64,000 nucleotides of DNA from Streptomyces dysideae (GTDB lineage Bacteria > Actinomycetota > Actinomycetes > Streptomycetales > Streptomycetaceae). Within the stretch, counting starts at the first letter, position 1. Every line of letters begins with the position of its first letter. This document shows positions 32,634 through 41,114 of the stretch, piece after piece. The notes below the pieces were generated by a model that searched no databases, was not told the DNA's origin, and saw nothing but the letters and a program-made list of their open reading frames with translations. The stretch spans positions 2,194 through 66,193 of the forward strand of contig NZ_KQ949104.1 in assembly GCF_001514305.1 (NCBI RefSeq), written 5' to 3'. The position numbers were made by a program, and so were the translations under genes.

Positions 32634-34046
32634 CCGACATGAACGAGAACCCGCTCGACCTGCTGCCCGAGGTCCTGCTCGCCGCGTCCGCCGTGCTGGG
32701 CCTGCTGCTCGGCTCCTGGCTGCCCCGGAGCAGACAGTGGGCGGTGGGGCTACTGGCGGCCGTCGCCTGCGTGGCGGGGACGGTCGCGGCGGCGGTGGCC
32801 GCGGCGGAGCCCGCCACCACCGCGTTCGGGGAGGCCTTCGCCCTCGACCCGGTGACGAGCACGTCCCGGATCGTCGTCCTCGGCGGCACACTCCTCGTCC
32901 TCGGCGTCTCCTTCCGCCCGCTGCGCGGCGACGCGCGGGAGAGCGAGTTCTACGCCCTCGTGCAACTGGCGGCCCTCGGCGCGCTGATGATGGCCGGCAC
33001 GCAGGACCTGCTGCTGCTCGCCGCCGGGTACCTGCTGGCGAGCATCCCCGCCTGCACGCTCGCCGGATTCCGCAAGGACGGGCCCGGCACGGAGGCGGCG
33101 CTCAAGTACTACGTCATCGGCGCCCTGTTGGGCGTACTGATGCTGACCGGCATCACCGTGCTGTACGCGACCGGGCGCGGGACGGCGTATCCGATGCTGG
33201 CGGAGGCGGTCCGCGACGCGCCGAAGGCACTGCTCGCCGCCGGGGCGACCGGGCTGCTGGCGGGTGTGCTCTTCAAGGCCGGAGCCGTGCCGGCGCACTT
33301 CTGGGTGCCCGACGCCGTGCAGGGCAGCAGCCCGCCGGTCGCGGCGCTGCTCACCAGCATCCCGAAGATCGGGGCACTCGCCGCGCTCTTCCGCCTCGGC
33401 GACGTCGTCCTCGCCGGCAGCACCCTGCCGTGGGCCGTGCTCGTCGCCGTTCTCGCGGCCGCGTCCATGACGCTGGGCAATCTCGGCGCGTTCTTCCAGC
33501 GGGACGTCAAACGGCTGCTCGCCTACTCGACGATCAGTCAGGTGGGATACCTGCTCATGCCGGTGGCCGTCGCGGGCCGGGCGGACCTCGCCCAGCAGGC
33601 GCTGCTGTACTACCTCGCCGCGTACACGGTCACCAACCTCGGTGCGTTCGCCGTGGTCTGCGCACTGCCGCGCGCACACCCTGGACGACTACCGTGGGCT
33701 GGCCCGAGAGCGCCCGCTGCTGGCCGCGAGTCTGGTCGTCTGCCTGCTGGGCCTCGTGGGCACCCCGCCCACGTCGGTCTTCCTCGGCAAACTCGAGGCG
33801 TTCAGCGCCGCGTTCGACGGCGGCTACGCGTGGCTGGCCGTGCTGGCCGCCGCCAACACCGTGGCGTCCCTCTTCTACTACCTGCGCTGGATCGTGCCGG
33901 CGGTCTCCGGGGACGCACCCCCACGGCCCGTCGAGAGTGACCGTGCCGCGCGGGTCGTCGCGTATGCCGCCACGGCGGTCTCACTCGGCCTGGGCCTGGC
34001 GGGCGGGCCGGTCCTCGACGCGCTGACGGCGCCGGTCAGCCGGTGA
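32630..34046 (+). pseudogene. nuoN: nuoN with a frameshift near codon 345
   Basis: ATG 32630 overlaps the nuoM stop (ATGA). The first frame covers most of NuoN: GTEAALKYYVIGALLGVLML, GAVPAHFWVPDAVQGSSPP, LGAFFQRDVKRLLAYSTISQVGY, to FAVVCALPRAH. At about 33670 the protein continues one base ahead as TLDDYRGLARERPLLAASLVV, TPPTSVFLGKLEAFSAAF and YLRWIVPAV, ending at 34046. NuoN is the third antiporter-like subunit of complex I. The +1 shift has the same direction as the one in nuoM. Confidence 0.85.
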
Positions 34047-34079
34047 CGTCAGCGCGCCATCACCGGACCCTGCGCCGGG

Positions 34080-34640
34080 TCCGGGCACCCGCGGGCAGCA
34101 GCGTGCCGCCGCGCCGAGTTCGTGCGAGGTACTCACCAGGCCGGAGGCCGGCCCCATGTCCCGGTCCCGGAGTCCGTTCATCGCGGCCGTGGTGGTTCAG
34201 CCGAAGGCGGTAGCGAGGGCGAGCGACAACAGCGCGAACCCGGGGACGAGCTCGGTCCAGACACCGCTGTCCGTGTCCAGTCGGGTCAGCAGTGGCGCCC
34301 CGACGGCGGTCAGCGCGAAGGCGACCGCACCCACGGGCCGCCGGCCCAGCCGGGCCACGAGACGGGAAGCCGCGTGCGCGCCGAAGGTGATCGCCACGGC
34401 CGCCGGCAGGAAGAGCAGGACCGTCTTCAACGCCCTGAACCCCAGGACGTGCTGGACGTAGAACGAGGGGCTGGCGCCCCCGGCGCTCGACGGCGACGAA
34501 GGCCGGCCGCCGACAACACGGCACCGGCCACCGGAAGCCAGGAACCGGGGGCGTCGAACCCGTGGTCGCGGGCCTGCACCAGCCCGTGGACGAGCGGCCC
34601 GGGCCCCGCCGTGGGCGGGGTCCAGGCTTGTCGCCGTGCT
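34080..34640 (-). pseudogene. MFS (DHA2-type) transporter remnant
   Basis: Pieces in several minus-strand frames match the C-terminal half of a 14-helix drug exporter: LVHGLVQARDHGFDAPGSW, AFVAVERRGRQPLV, SFYVQHVLGFRALKTVLLF, LPAAVAITFGAHAASRLVARLG, LTRLDTDSGVWTELVPGF, then a TGA at 34197-34199 followed in frame by MNGLRDRDMGPASGLVSTSHELGAAA. At least two frameshifts and one nonsense codon are present and both ends are missing. No promoter remains. Confidence 0.7.
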
Positions 34641-34710
34641 CGTGGGTCTGGCACGATCGCTCCTTCCCGCCAACCCATGGCCATGAGTTGGCGGCCGTCA
34701 AGGAGGTCCG

Positions 34711-35625
34711 GTGCGCAGACGGTGGCTGTTCCTGTCAGCGGCAGCGGCGCTCATCGTCGCCGCCCTGACCGCCGTACTCCTCCCCGGCCAGGAGCCCGAC
34801 GCCGGGCGCGCCGCGGCCACACCCGCCGCCGGCAGCCGGGCGAACGTCCCGCCCGCCGCGGCATCCCCGAGCGCATCCCCCCGTGCCACCGAACCACCGG
34901 TGAAGCCGTCGGCCAGGAGCACCCGGCGGCGGGCATCCGCCGACGCGACCACCCCGTCCACCACGCCGTCGGCCGCTGACACCCCGCAAGCGGCGTCCGG
35001 CGGCGCGCCGTTGGCGGGACGCATACGGCCCGGCGCCACCTACGAAGGAGTCGCCACCTTCTACGACACGGACGGCTCCGGCGCCTGCCTGTACGACCCG
35101 AGCGGTGACGTCATGACCGCGGCGATGAACTCCACCGACTACGAGTCGGCCAAGGCGTGCGGCGCGTTTGTGCGCGTCCGCGCGGCCAACGGGGCCTCCG
35201 TCACGGTCCGCATCACCAACGAATGCCCAGGAGACTGCGCGCCCGGCCAGATCGACCTCAGCGCACAGGCCTTCGCCGCACTCGCCGACCCCACCCTCGG
35301 CCGGATCGCGATCACCTGGAAACTGGTCAGCCCCAGCACCTCCGGCACGATGTCGATCCGCTACAAGACCGGGTCCACCCGCTACTGGTGCGGCATCCAG
35401 GCGACAGGTCACCGGAATCCGGTGGCCCGGCTCGAGGTCCGCGCCGGCAGCGGCTGGCGTCAGCTCCCGCGTACCGACTACAACTACTTCCTCTCCGAGG
35501 ACGGCAGCGGGTGCGGCGGCGCGATCAGGGTCACCGACATCTACGGGGAGCGACTCACCGTCGACGGGATCGCCATCCGGCCGGACGTCGCGCAGCCCAC
35601 CCGGGTCCAGTTCGCCCAGCACTGA
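34711..35625 (+). CDS. Expansin-like (EXLX1-type) secreted protein
   Basis: 304 aa. A membrane/signal helix at residues 5-24 is followed by an Ala/Pro/Ser/Thr-rich spacer to about residue 105. Residues 105-205 are a double-psi beta-barrel: YEGVATFYDTDGSGACLY, MTAAMNSTDYESAKACGAFV, VTVRITNECPGDCAPGQIDLS with the catalytic-type Asp, and PTLGRIAITWKLV. The C-terminal part (YWCGIQATGHRNPV onward) is the beta-sandwich carbohydrate-binding domain. Bacterial expansins loosen cellulose or peptidoglycan without hydrolysis. GTG start with AAGGAGG upstream. Intact, although surrounded by pseudogenes. Confidence 0.85.
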   Translation: MRRRWLFLSAAAALIVAALTAVLLPGQEPDAGRAAATPAAGSRANVPPAAASPSASPRATEPPVKPSARSTRRRASADATTPSTTPSAADTPQAASGGAPLAGRIRPGATYEGVATFYDTDGSGACLYDPSGDVMTAAMNSTDYESAKACGAFVRVRAANGASVTVRITNECPGDCAPGQIDLSAQAFAALADPTLGRIAITWKLVSPSTSGTMSIRYKTGSTRYWCGIQATGHRNPVARLEVRAGSGWRQLPRTDYNYFLSEDGSGCGGAIRVTDIYGERLTVDGIAIRPDVAQPTRVQFAQH

Positions 35626-35655
35626 CCCCGCCCCGCGTGGAGTCCAGGGGGTGCC

Positions 35656-36339
35656 TCAGGACACTGTCTGAGGGGCGCGCACGGGAGCGTCCTCCCGGGC
35701 CACCGAGAGGATGACTTCCCGCAGCCGCTCGACGCACCGCCGCATGTTGTGGTGAGCGACCTCGGTGTCCGGGAAGCGGCTGGCGAACTGCAGGCCCTCG
35801 TGCAGCCTGGTGATCCACACGCACACCTGGTCGCCGTACGAGATCCGCATCAGCCCGTGCGCCTTCAGGTCCTGCCACCGCTCCGACCCCGGAATGCCGC
35901 GCGTGTCGACGAACGAGACGATCGAGTACAGGTCCGGAGACGTGGGCCGGAAGCCGGAGCCCAGCAGACGGAGCACCCGGGCGATGGGCATCCGGGACAG
36001 CGACCGGTTGTCCCGCAGTGCCGTCCGGACCATCACGAGTGCGCTGCCGAAATCCGGCGCCTGGGCCACGGGAATCTCGATGGGCGCACCGCCCACGTAC
36101 CAGCCCACCGAGTCCGACCAGCTGGACTTCGCCCTGGTGTGGAACGGCACGACGGTGCGGTACACCTGCAGCCCGCCGATCTCGTGGACGATGAGGCCGG
36201 TGGCCGCGAGTCTGCCGACCAGACTGCCGCCGTACGGGCGGCAGTACGCCTCGAAGTCAAAAGCAGTACGGAGGCGGGTGGACGTGGTGCCGCGCTGCCG
36301 GTCCCGACGGCTTCCGGCGTCCTGGACCGTGGCCCGCAT
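35656..36339 (-). pseudogene. Condensation-domain protein, N-terminally truncated
   Basis: 227 codons. From about residue 30 it reads as the C-terminal half of an NRPS-like condensation domain: LVGRLAATGLIVHEIGG, VYRTVVPFHTRAKSSWSDSVGWYVGGAPIEIPV, DLYSIVSFVDTRGIPGSE and MRISYGDQVCVWITRLHEGLQF. The catalytic HHxxxDG motif belongs to the missing N-terminal half, so condensation activity is not expected. The first ~28 codons are low-complexity Arg-rich and probably not original. It begins three bases after a recombinase fragment and converges on the expansin gene. Confidence 0.6.
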
Positions 36340-36341
36340 GC

Positions 36342-36480
36342 ATCACCGGTGCCCCTGGCAGGGGTGCCGCGGGTCGCCCCGGCGACGCCCGTAGGCATAG
36401 ATGCCGGCATAGGCAGGATTGTGCAGCAGGGTCATCCGGTTCAGCCTGCAGTACTCCAGGATGCACTTGTCCGGCCTCTC
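36342..36480 (-). pseudogene. Large serine recombinase fragment
   Basis: About 45 codons ending at TGA 36342-36344 contain CRLNRMTLLHNPAYAGIYAYGRRR, the LhNPxYaGxyvyGR motif that follows the catalytic domain in large serine integrases and resolvases. Nothing of the catalytic domain is left. It marks a former mobile-element boundary. Confidence 0.55.
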
Positions 36481-36513
36481 CCGCGCCGAGCCTTGACCTC
36501 CCGGCCCAGGACG

Positions 36514-37353
36514 TCAGGGGGTGAGCTGCTGGTGCCCGATGACGGAGAGCAGTTCGAGCTTGCTGTGGCTCTCCGTGCCGGGGCGAGTGGTCAGCACCAC
36601 CAGGGTCTGGGCGCGGTTCTCGGTGAACAGGACCTGGGCGTCGACGTCGATGCGGCCGAGTTCGGGATGGAGGATGGTCTTGCAGTCGTCGTAGCTCTGG
36701 GCGACCTCCTGAAGTTCCCACATGCGGACGAACTCAGGGCTGTGTTCCTGGAGTTCGGCGAGGATCCGGGCGGCTCGGGGGGTGTCGCTGCCGGCTGTCA
36801 GCGCGGCCCGCAGGCGTGCTGCCTGGGCGCGGCCGTGGCGTTCGTGGGTCTCCTCGGGAACCATCAGACGTTCGGCCGGGTCCATGAACCAGCGGTAGTA
36901 GCCGCTGAGGGCCAGACCGGTGTGGCGGGTCTGGTCGCCGAGCAGCGCGACGGCCAACGGGTTCATCGCGAGAGTGTCGACCAGGTCGGTCTGCACCAGG
37001 GCCGGGGAGTCTTCCAGGCGGTCCAGGACCCGCATCAGCGTCGGGCTGACATGTTCGGAGCGGTGGAAGCGGGCCGGGGCGTTGTGGCCGATGAGGACGA
37101 AGAGGTGGTCGCGTTCGTCCAGGGTCAGCCGCAGTGCCCGGCCGAGAGCGGTGGTGATCTGGACGGAGGGCTGCGGAGCACGCCGCTGTTCCAGCCGGGC
37201 GTAGTAGTCGGTGGACATGCCGGCGAGCTGCGCGACCTCCTCGCGGCGCAGCCCCTGGGTACGCCTGCGCGGCCCCTCGACCAGCCCGACGTCGCGGGGG
37301 CGCAACATCTCACGCCGGCGACGCAGGAATTCCGCCAGTTCCTTCTTGTCCAT
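36514..37353 (-). CDS. XRE-family regulator with MmyB-like ligand-binding domain
   Basis: 279 aa. The N-terminal helix-turn-helix is LAEFLRRRREMLRPRDVGL, RTQGLRREEVAQLAGMSTDYYARLEQ. The C-terminal 180 residues are the PAS-like MmyB domain (LDRLEDSPALVQTDLVDTLAMNPLAVALLG, GYYRWFMDPAERLMVP, LHPELGRIDVDAQVL), which in homologues binds a fatty acid. Such genes normally diverge from an SDR gene. Here the SDR (37874-38623) lies upstream on the same strand, and both genes have a copy of the same 42-bp sequence before their starts, which points to a rearrangement of an ancestral divergent pair. Confidence 0.85.
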   Translation of the reverse strand: MDKKELAEFLRRRREMLRPRDVGLVEGPRRRTQGLRREEVAQLAGMSTDYYARLEQRRAPQPSVQITTALGRALRLTLDERDHLFVLIGHNAPARFHRSEHVSPTLMRVLDRLEDSPALVQTDLVDTLAMNPLAVALLGDQTRHTGLALSGYYRWFMDPAERLMVPEETHERHGRAQAARLRAALTAGSDTPRAARILAELQEHSPEFVRMWELQEVAQSYDDCKTILHPELGRIDVDAQVLFTENRAQTLVVLTTRPGTESHSKLELLSVIGHQQLTP

Positions 37354-37385
37354 GCCCCCATCCTCACCGCATCCCGCCTGACTAT

Positions 37386-37427
37386 CCAGAGACCGCCGAT
37401 CCATGGCTGAGCAGTCCTCTCCCGCCC
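37386..37427 (-). repeat. 42-bp operator-like repeat, copy A (XRE side)
   Basis: The reverse complement is 38/42 identical to 38695-38736 with no gaps. Its core is CCATGGATCGGCGGTC, preceded by GGGCGGGAGAGGAC. It ends 33 bp before the start of the XRE regulator gene and probably is that regulator's binding region. Confidence 0.75.
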
Positions 37428-37527
37428 GCGACTCGGACGGTCGACGCCGAGGGCGCTCGCAGCGCGACGTCCCGATGGTCACCTGACCTGCATGACCCGC
37501 TGGGGAATGCGCCGACCGTCGGCGGTG

Positions 37528-37564
37528 CGCCGCAGGCCGCCGGTATGGAAGACGGCCTGCGGCG
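37528..37564. terminator. Perfect 12-bp stem hairpin
   Basis: CGCCGCAGGCCG (37528-37539) pairs with CGGCCTGCGGCG (37553-37564) with a 13-nt loop. No gene ends directly before it on either strand, so it is probably the terminator of a deleted gene. Confidence 0.5.
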
Positions 37565-37873
37565 ACGGTCCCCGTCGATGACGCCCAACGCTTCGGACCG
37601 GCGCCGGGCCTCGTTGCACCGCCACCGTCGGCGGCCCGGCCTGGCCGGCACGACGATGTTCGTCGTGTGACGGGAGCTCGCGTGCCCGTCGGAGCTCAGG
37701 ACGGAGCCGGTCGCCTCCAGTGCGACGACCGGGGCGAAGCCGAAGACGCTTCCTTACCGTTCCGCGTCTTCGGTGAGGACCTCCCGGAGGCGATCCAGTT
37801 GGCGTTCGTCCATGATGTGGCCCAACAGGACCTGCCCGCGTGCTGTTGTTCCGCGTCGGTCACTACAGGGCGG

Positions 37874-38623
37874 TCAGCTGCTGGTGATCATGGCGAGGAC
37901 GTCGTCGTAGGAGCCGTTGGCCTGCGCGTCGCGGATGAACCTGGCGCGCTCGACGACAAGCTCCTCCGCGTCGGGCTTCTCGCGCAGCAGGTCGAGGGTC
38001 TCGGTGAGGAAGTCGTCCAACGGCATGGACTGGTCGTTGTCCTGCTGGCCGAGCAGGGTCGTGCGCACGCCCGGCGGGACCACCTCGATCACCTGGACGC
38101 CGGCGTCAGCACCGGCGAGCTGGATGCGCAGGCTCTCGGAGAAGGAGTGCAGCGCGGCCTTGGTCGCGCTGTAGGTCGGGGTGCTCGGGTACGGTACGAA
38201 CGCCAGCGCGGAGGTGACGTTCATGACGACCGCGTCGTCCTTGCCCGCGAGCAGGGGCAGGAAGGCGTACGTCATCCGGATCGTGCCGAGCAGGTTGACC
38301 GTGACGTGATCCTCGGCGGCCGGGAGTCCGGCTGGGGCGAGGAGGTTCTCCCGCAGCATGATGCCGGCGTTGTTGACCAGGACGTTGAGCCCCGGGTAGC
38401 TCGCCGCCACGGTCTCACGGGCCCGGGCGATCGAGTCGGGGTCCGCGACATCGAGGACGAGCGCGTCGATGCCCGGGTGCTCGGCCGTGATGTCGTCGAG
38501 GAGTTCCTTGCGCCGGCCGGCGACAATCACTGTGTTGCCGGCCTCGTTCAGGCGCAGGGCCAGGCCGAGGCCGATGCCCGAGGTTCCGCCGGTGATCAGG
38601 ACCGTGTTGCCGGTCATCTTCAT
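37874..38623 (-). CDS. Short-chain dehydrogenase/reductase (DltE-like)
   Basis: 249 aa. TVLITGGTSGIGLGLALRL is the cofactor-binding TGxxxGIG motif, VLVNNAGIM the NNAG motif, and NVTSALAFVPYPSTPTYSATKAALHSF carries the catalytic Ser and YxxxK. The C-terminal part with EVVPPGVRTTLLGQQD resembles DltE-type SDRs. Probably NADP(H)-dependent; the substrate is unknown. ATG 38623 is used (a second ATG two codons later). A 42-bp repeat shared with the XRE gene lies 72 bp upstream, so it is a likely target of that regulator. Confidence 0.85.
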   Translation of the reverse strand: MKMTGNTVLITGGTSGIGLGLALRLNEAGNTVIVAGRRKELLDDITAEHPGIDALVLDVADPDSIARARETVAASYPGLNVLVNNAGIMLRENLLAPAGLPAAEDHVTVNLLGTIRMTYAFLPLLAGKDDAVVMNVTSALAFVPYPSTPTYSATKAALHSFSESLRIQLAGADAGVQVIEVVPPGVRTTLLGQQDNDQSMPLDDFLTETLDLLREKPDAEELVVERARFIRDAQANGSYDDVLAMITSS

Positions 38624-38694
38624 GGGGGTCTTGCTCCTTCGGTACGGCGGGCCGGTGAGCGCCCGCAGCCTCGACCGTAGGGGCGCCCGCGCAG

Positions 38695-38736
38695 GGGCGG
38701 GAGAGGACGGTTCATCCATGGATCGGCGGTCCCTGG
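38695..38736 (+). repeat. 42-bp operator-like repeat, copy B (SDR side)
   Basis: Inverted relative to copy A at 37386-37427, 38/42 identical. It lies 72 bp upstream of the SDR start; immediately beyond it begins the thioredoxin-reductase fragment, which marks the breakpoint. Confidence 0.75.
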
Positions 38737-38945
38737 CTGGGCCGTAGAAGAAGACGCCACAGCCGGTCAGCGCCTCCAGACCGGGCGCCGCGAGCCGCCC
38801 GTAGGAGACCCCGGTGGCCAGGATCACGGTCTGGGCGGCGGCGGATCCGTCGTTGAACCGCGGCACCCTCGCGGACCCGGCCGGCTCGAGCGCCACCACC
38901 TCCCGGGTGCTGAGAATCTCCGCCGAACTTCACCGCCTGGCGCCG
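38737..38945 (-). pseudogene. Thioredoxin-reductase-like FAD oxidoreductase fragment
   Basis: The minus strand reads RRQAVKFG, then after a shift AEILSTREVVALEPAGSAR and AQTVILATGVSYGRLAAPG, then GLEALTGCGVFFYGPA. This is the central part of a TrxR-type protein, with the LATG NAD/FAD-domain motif, just before the CxxC region, which is missing. The shift looks like loss of GC from GGCGCGGAG. It is joined on its 5' side to a malic enzyme fragment and on its 3' side to the SDR promoter. Confidence 0.65.
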
Positions 38946-39170
38946 GGCGATCTTGCCGCGAAGGTGCATCAGGAACGTACGGTCGGAGACCTTGCCGAGC
39001 GTGACGCCCTCGATGCCGCGCAGCTGTTCGACGATCTCGTCGGCGTGGGCGGTCGAGGTGGCGGTCATGGTGACGCCGATGTCGAGACGGCCGGCGTCGG
39101 ATGAGACGACGTCGAGGGCGGTGACCGAGCCGCCCGGCACCTCCATCGTGGCTGTCAGCTGGGAGACCAC
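38946..39170 (-). pseudogene. NAD-dependent malic enzyme ACT-domain fragment
   Basis: About 75 codons: VSQLTATMEVPGGSVTALDV, STAHADEIVEQLRGIEGVTLG, KVSDRTFLMHLRGKI. This is the N-terminal ACT domain of the actinobacterial NAD-malic enzyme and the first residues of the linker, with the start codon missing. All catalytic sequence is gone. The 5' end overlaps the final codons of the integrase fragment (39155), so both ends are deletion junctions. Confidence 0.7.
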
Positions 39171-40229
39171 GACAGATCGGCGAGGTAAGCCTCAAGGTCG
39201 GGAAGGTAGGACACGTCGGTGCGGAAGTGTCCGCAGCCCACGCAGCGGAAGCGGACGGGGCAGTCGTGGCCGCCGGCCGCGACGTTCGACGGTTCGGTGC
39301 ACACCCCGTACGGCACCGCGACCTCACCGACCGCGCGGAGGGCGTGCTCGGAGTCCAGTAGGGCCTTCGCCCGCCGCCGGACGCGGTTGCCGTGCCGGTC
39401 GAACTGCATCGCGGTGACCCGGTCGATGGCCTCCCGGCGACGCTGCTCGCCGACGCGGTAACAGCGTTGAGTGGTGGTCAACTGCCGGTGGTCCATGAGC
39501 TGGCGCAGCACGTCGACCGGTACGCCGGCGTCCGCGTGCCGCTGGGCGTAGGTGTGCCGGTAGGCGTAGGGGAAGATCTTCTCCTTGTCGAAGCAGAGGT
39601 GTTTGGCCACAGCTTTCCCCTCCTCGTGGACGGTCATCGTCAACGTCACGTCGGGCAGAGCTGCGACCCAGTCCCGGTGCTGGGTGAGCACACCGGAGAT
39701 CGCCTTGGTCCGCTCGGGGTTGGACACGACGGACGGCAGCAGCACAAGCTGGCCGAGCGCCGTGGCGGGGAAGCGAGCACGGACCCGTTCCTGCTGCGCG
39801 ATGATCAGCGCCGCGGTGGCTTCAGGGATGGGCAGGCGACGGCGCAGGCGTAATTCCTCATGGTTGTCGTACAGCAGGACGGGCTTGCCGTCGGCGTCCC
39901 GGGACACGCAGTCGTAGGGCAGATGGCAGATCTCGAAGGGACGCCGCCCGGTGTCGATGAGCAGTTCGACGGCGACGCGTACCTCGCGGCTGGACTTCTG
40001 TTCCAGGAGGTCGAGGTGGGCGCAGAGCTGGCGCATGACCTCGTCGGGCAGGTCCTTGCCCGCTTCCGAGTCCTCGGGCTCGTCCGGGATGTCCTGGGCG
40101 AGCAGCATGAAGTCCGCGGGCAGGCCGTGCAGGGGCTGCCCGGGCCGGGTCAGGCCCATGCTCCGCATCAGGCCCGGGCCCCAAGAGAAGCAGGGGGTAG
40201 TCGGGGAGCATGGCGTAGCTGAACTTCAC
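39155..40229 (-). pseudogene. Tyrosine recombinase (phage/ICE-type integrase), both ends truncated and frameshifted
   Basis: The main frame (39155-40168, 337 codons) is the catalytic part of a large tyrosine integrase: LLIDTGRRPFEICHLPYD with the first catalytic Arg, FPYAYRHTYAQRHADAGVPVD with HxxR, LMDHRQLTTTQRCYRV with the later His and the nucleophile Tyr, and a C-terminal Cys cluster (HDCPVRFRCVGCGHF) like a zinc ribbon. The N-terminal core-binding domain is missing. The upstream sequence MLPDYPLLL-WGPGLM requires a +1 shift near 40188. The last residues run into malic-enzyme sequence. Catalytic residues survive, but the protein is not expected to integrate DNA. Confidence 0.75.
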
Positions 40230-40270
40230 AGGTGCCGCCTTCCCTGGAGAGGGGAACTGCTGTTCCTGTC

Positions 40271-41086
40271 CTACGAGGGTGTGCCAGGGGTCCCGCGACT
40301 GCCGAGAGGGCGGCGAGTACGGGAGGCCAGTGTGCGCAGCACGAGGGCGGAGAGCGGCGTGGGCAGGGTACGCAGCGTGCGGACCAGGGCCGCTGTGGGC
40401 CAGGGGAAGTACGCCTGCGCCGGTTCCCGCTCCAGGGCGCGTACGACGTGCCGTGCCGCGCGCTCCTGACTGATCTGGAAGGGCTTGGGCAGCCCGTCCC
40501 CGTCGATGCGTTCGGTGGCGACGAAACCCGGGTGGATCGAGGTGAACCGGATGCCCCGGGGCGCCAGTTCTACCCGCGCGGTGTCGATCAGAGTGCGCGC
40601 GGCCGCTTTCGCCGCCGAGTACGGACCCTGGCGCGGGATGCCCATCAGTCCCGCCAGCGAGTTGGTGTGGGCGATCAGCCCGCCGTCCGCTTGGCTTCCC
40701 ATCCGCTCGATCAGTGGGACGAGGTAGTTGACGACGACGTCGTAGTTCAGTGCCATGATCCGGGCGACGTCCGCCACGCTCACCCGGTCCATGGACATGT
40801 CCGGTCCCTGGCCGGCGTTGAGCAGCGCGATGTCGACTCCGCCGTACTCCGCGACGGCGGCCGACACCACGTCGGCCGCCGCCCGCGGGTCGAGGGCGTC
40901 GGCGGCGAGGTCCAGGCAGGCGCTGCCGGCGGCCCTCACCTCCTGTGCCACGGAGGCGAGTTCGGGGCCGCGCCGTGCCGTGATGACGAGCCGGTTGCCG
41001 TCGCGGGCGAGCCGGCGCGCCACCTCGGCACCGATGCCCGACGAGGCGCCGACGATCAGGACGGTCCGTCCGGTGATACGTGCCAT
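40271..41086 (-). CDS. Short-chain dehydrogenase/reductase
   Basis: 271 aa. VLIVGASSGIGAEVARRLA is the nucleotide-binding motif, LLNAGQGPD replaces the classical NNAG, and HTNSLAGLMGIPRQGPYSAAKAAAR carries the catalytic Ser-Tyr-Lys. SIHPGFVATERI follows. It is the last gene of a minus-strand series (SMP-30-like, SDR, PLP aldolase, SDR) downstream of a TetR operator, separated by 28 bp from the aldolase gene. Substrate unknown. Confidence 0.85.
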   Translation of the reverse strand: MARITGRTVLIVGASSGIGAEVARRLARDGNRLVITARRGPELASVAQEVRAAGSACLDLAADALDPRAAADVVSAAVAEYGGVDIALLNAGQGPDMSMDRVSVADVARIMALNYDVVVNYLVPLIERMGSQADGGLIAHTNSLAGLMGIPRQGPYSAAKAAARTLIDTARVELAPRGIRFTSIHPGFVATERIDGDGLPKPFQISQERAARHVVRALEREPAQAYFPWPTAALVRTLRTLPTPLSALVLRTLASRTRRPLGSRGTPGTPS

Positions 41087-41114
41087 GGTGCCTCTTCGCT
41101 CGGAGAGTCGGCTG

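Larger units (their letters stand above)
37354..37873. other. Intergenic scrap region
   Basis: No intact gene. It holds the XRE-side copy of the 42-bp operator-like repeat (37386-37427) and a 12-bp-stem hairpin (37528-37564). The minus strand at about 37845-37770 can be read as GHIMDERQLDRLREVLTED followed by AER and a TAA stop, which looks like a gene tail of unknown family. Other frames are Arg-rich noise. Confidence 0.45.

Noticed and set aside
31121..33940. A 939-aa fusion of NuoM and NuoN
   Set aside because: The frame is open only because the nuoM frameshift lets translation miss the nuoM stop. The middle part is out-of-frame noise and does not match either protein.
34060..34701. A possible 213-aa gene on the minus strand
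   Set aside because: It only samples short matches to the MFS remnant in one of three frames, the rest is Arg-rich noise.
37354..37873. tRNA or attachment site next to the recombinase and integrase remnants
   Set aside because: No cloverleaf or TTCGA-type T-loop with matching acceptor stem was seen, and no direct repeat flanking the integrase fragment was found by eye.
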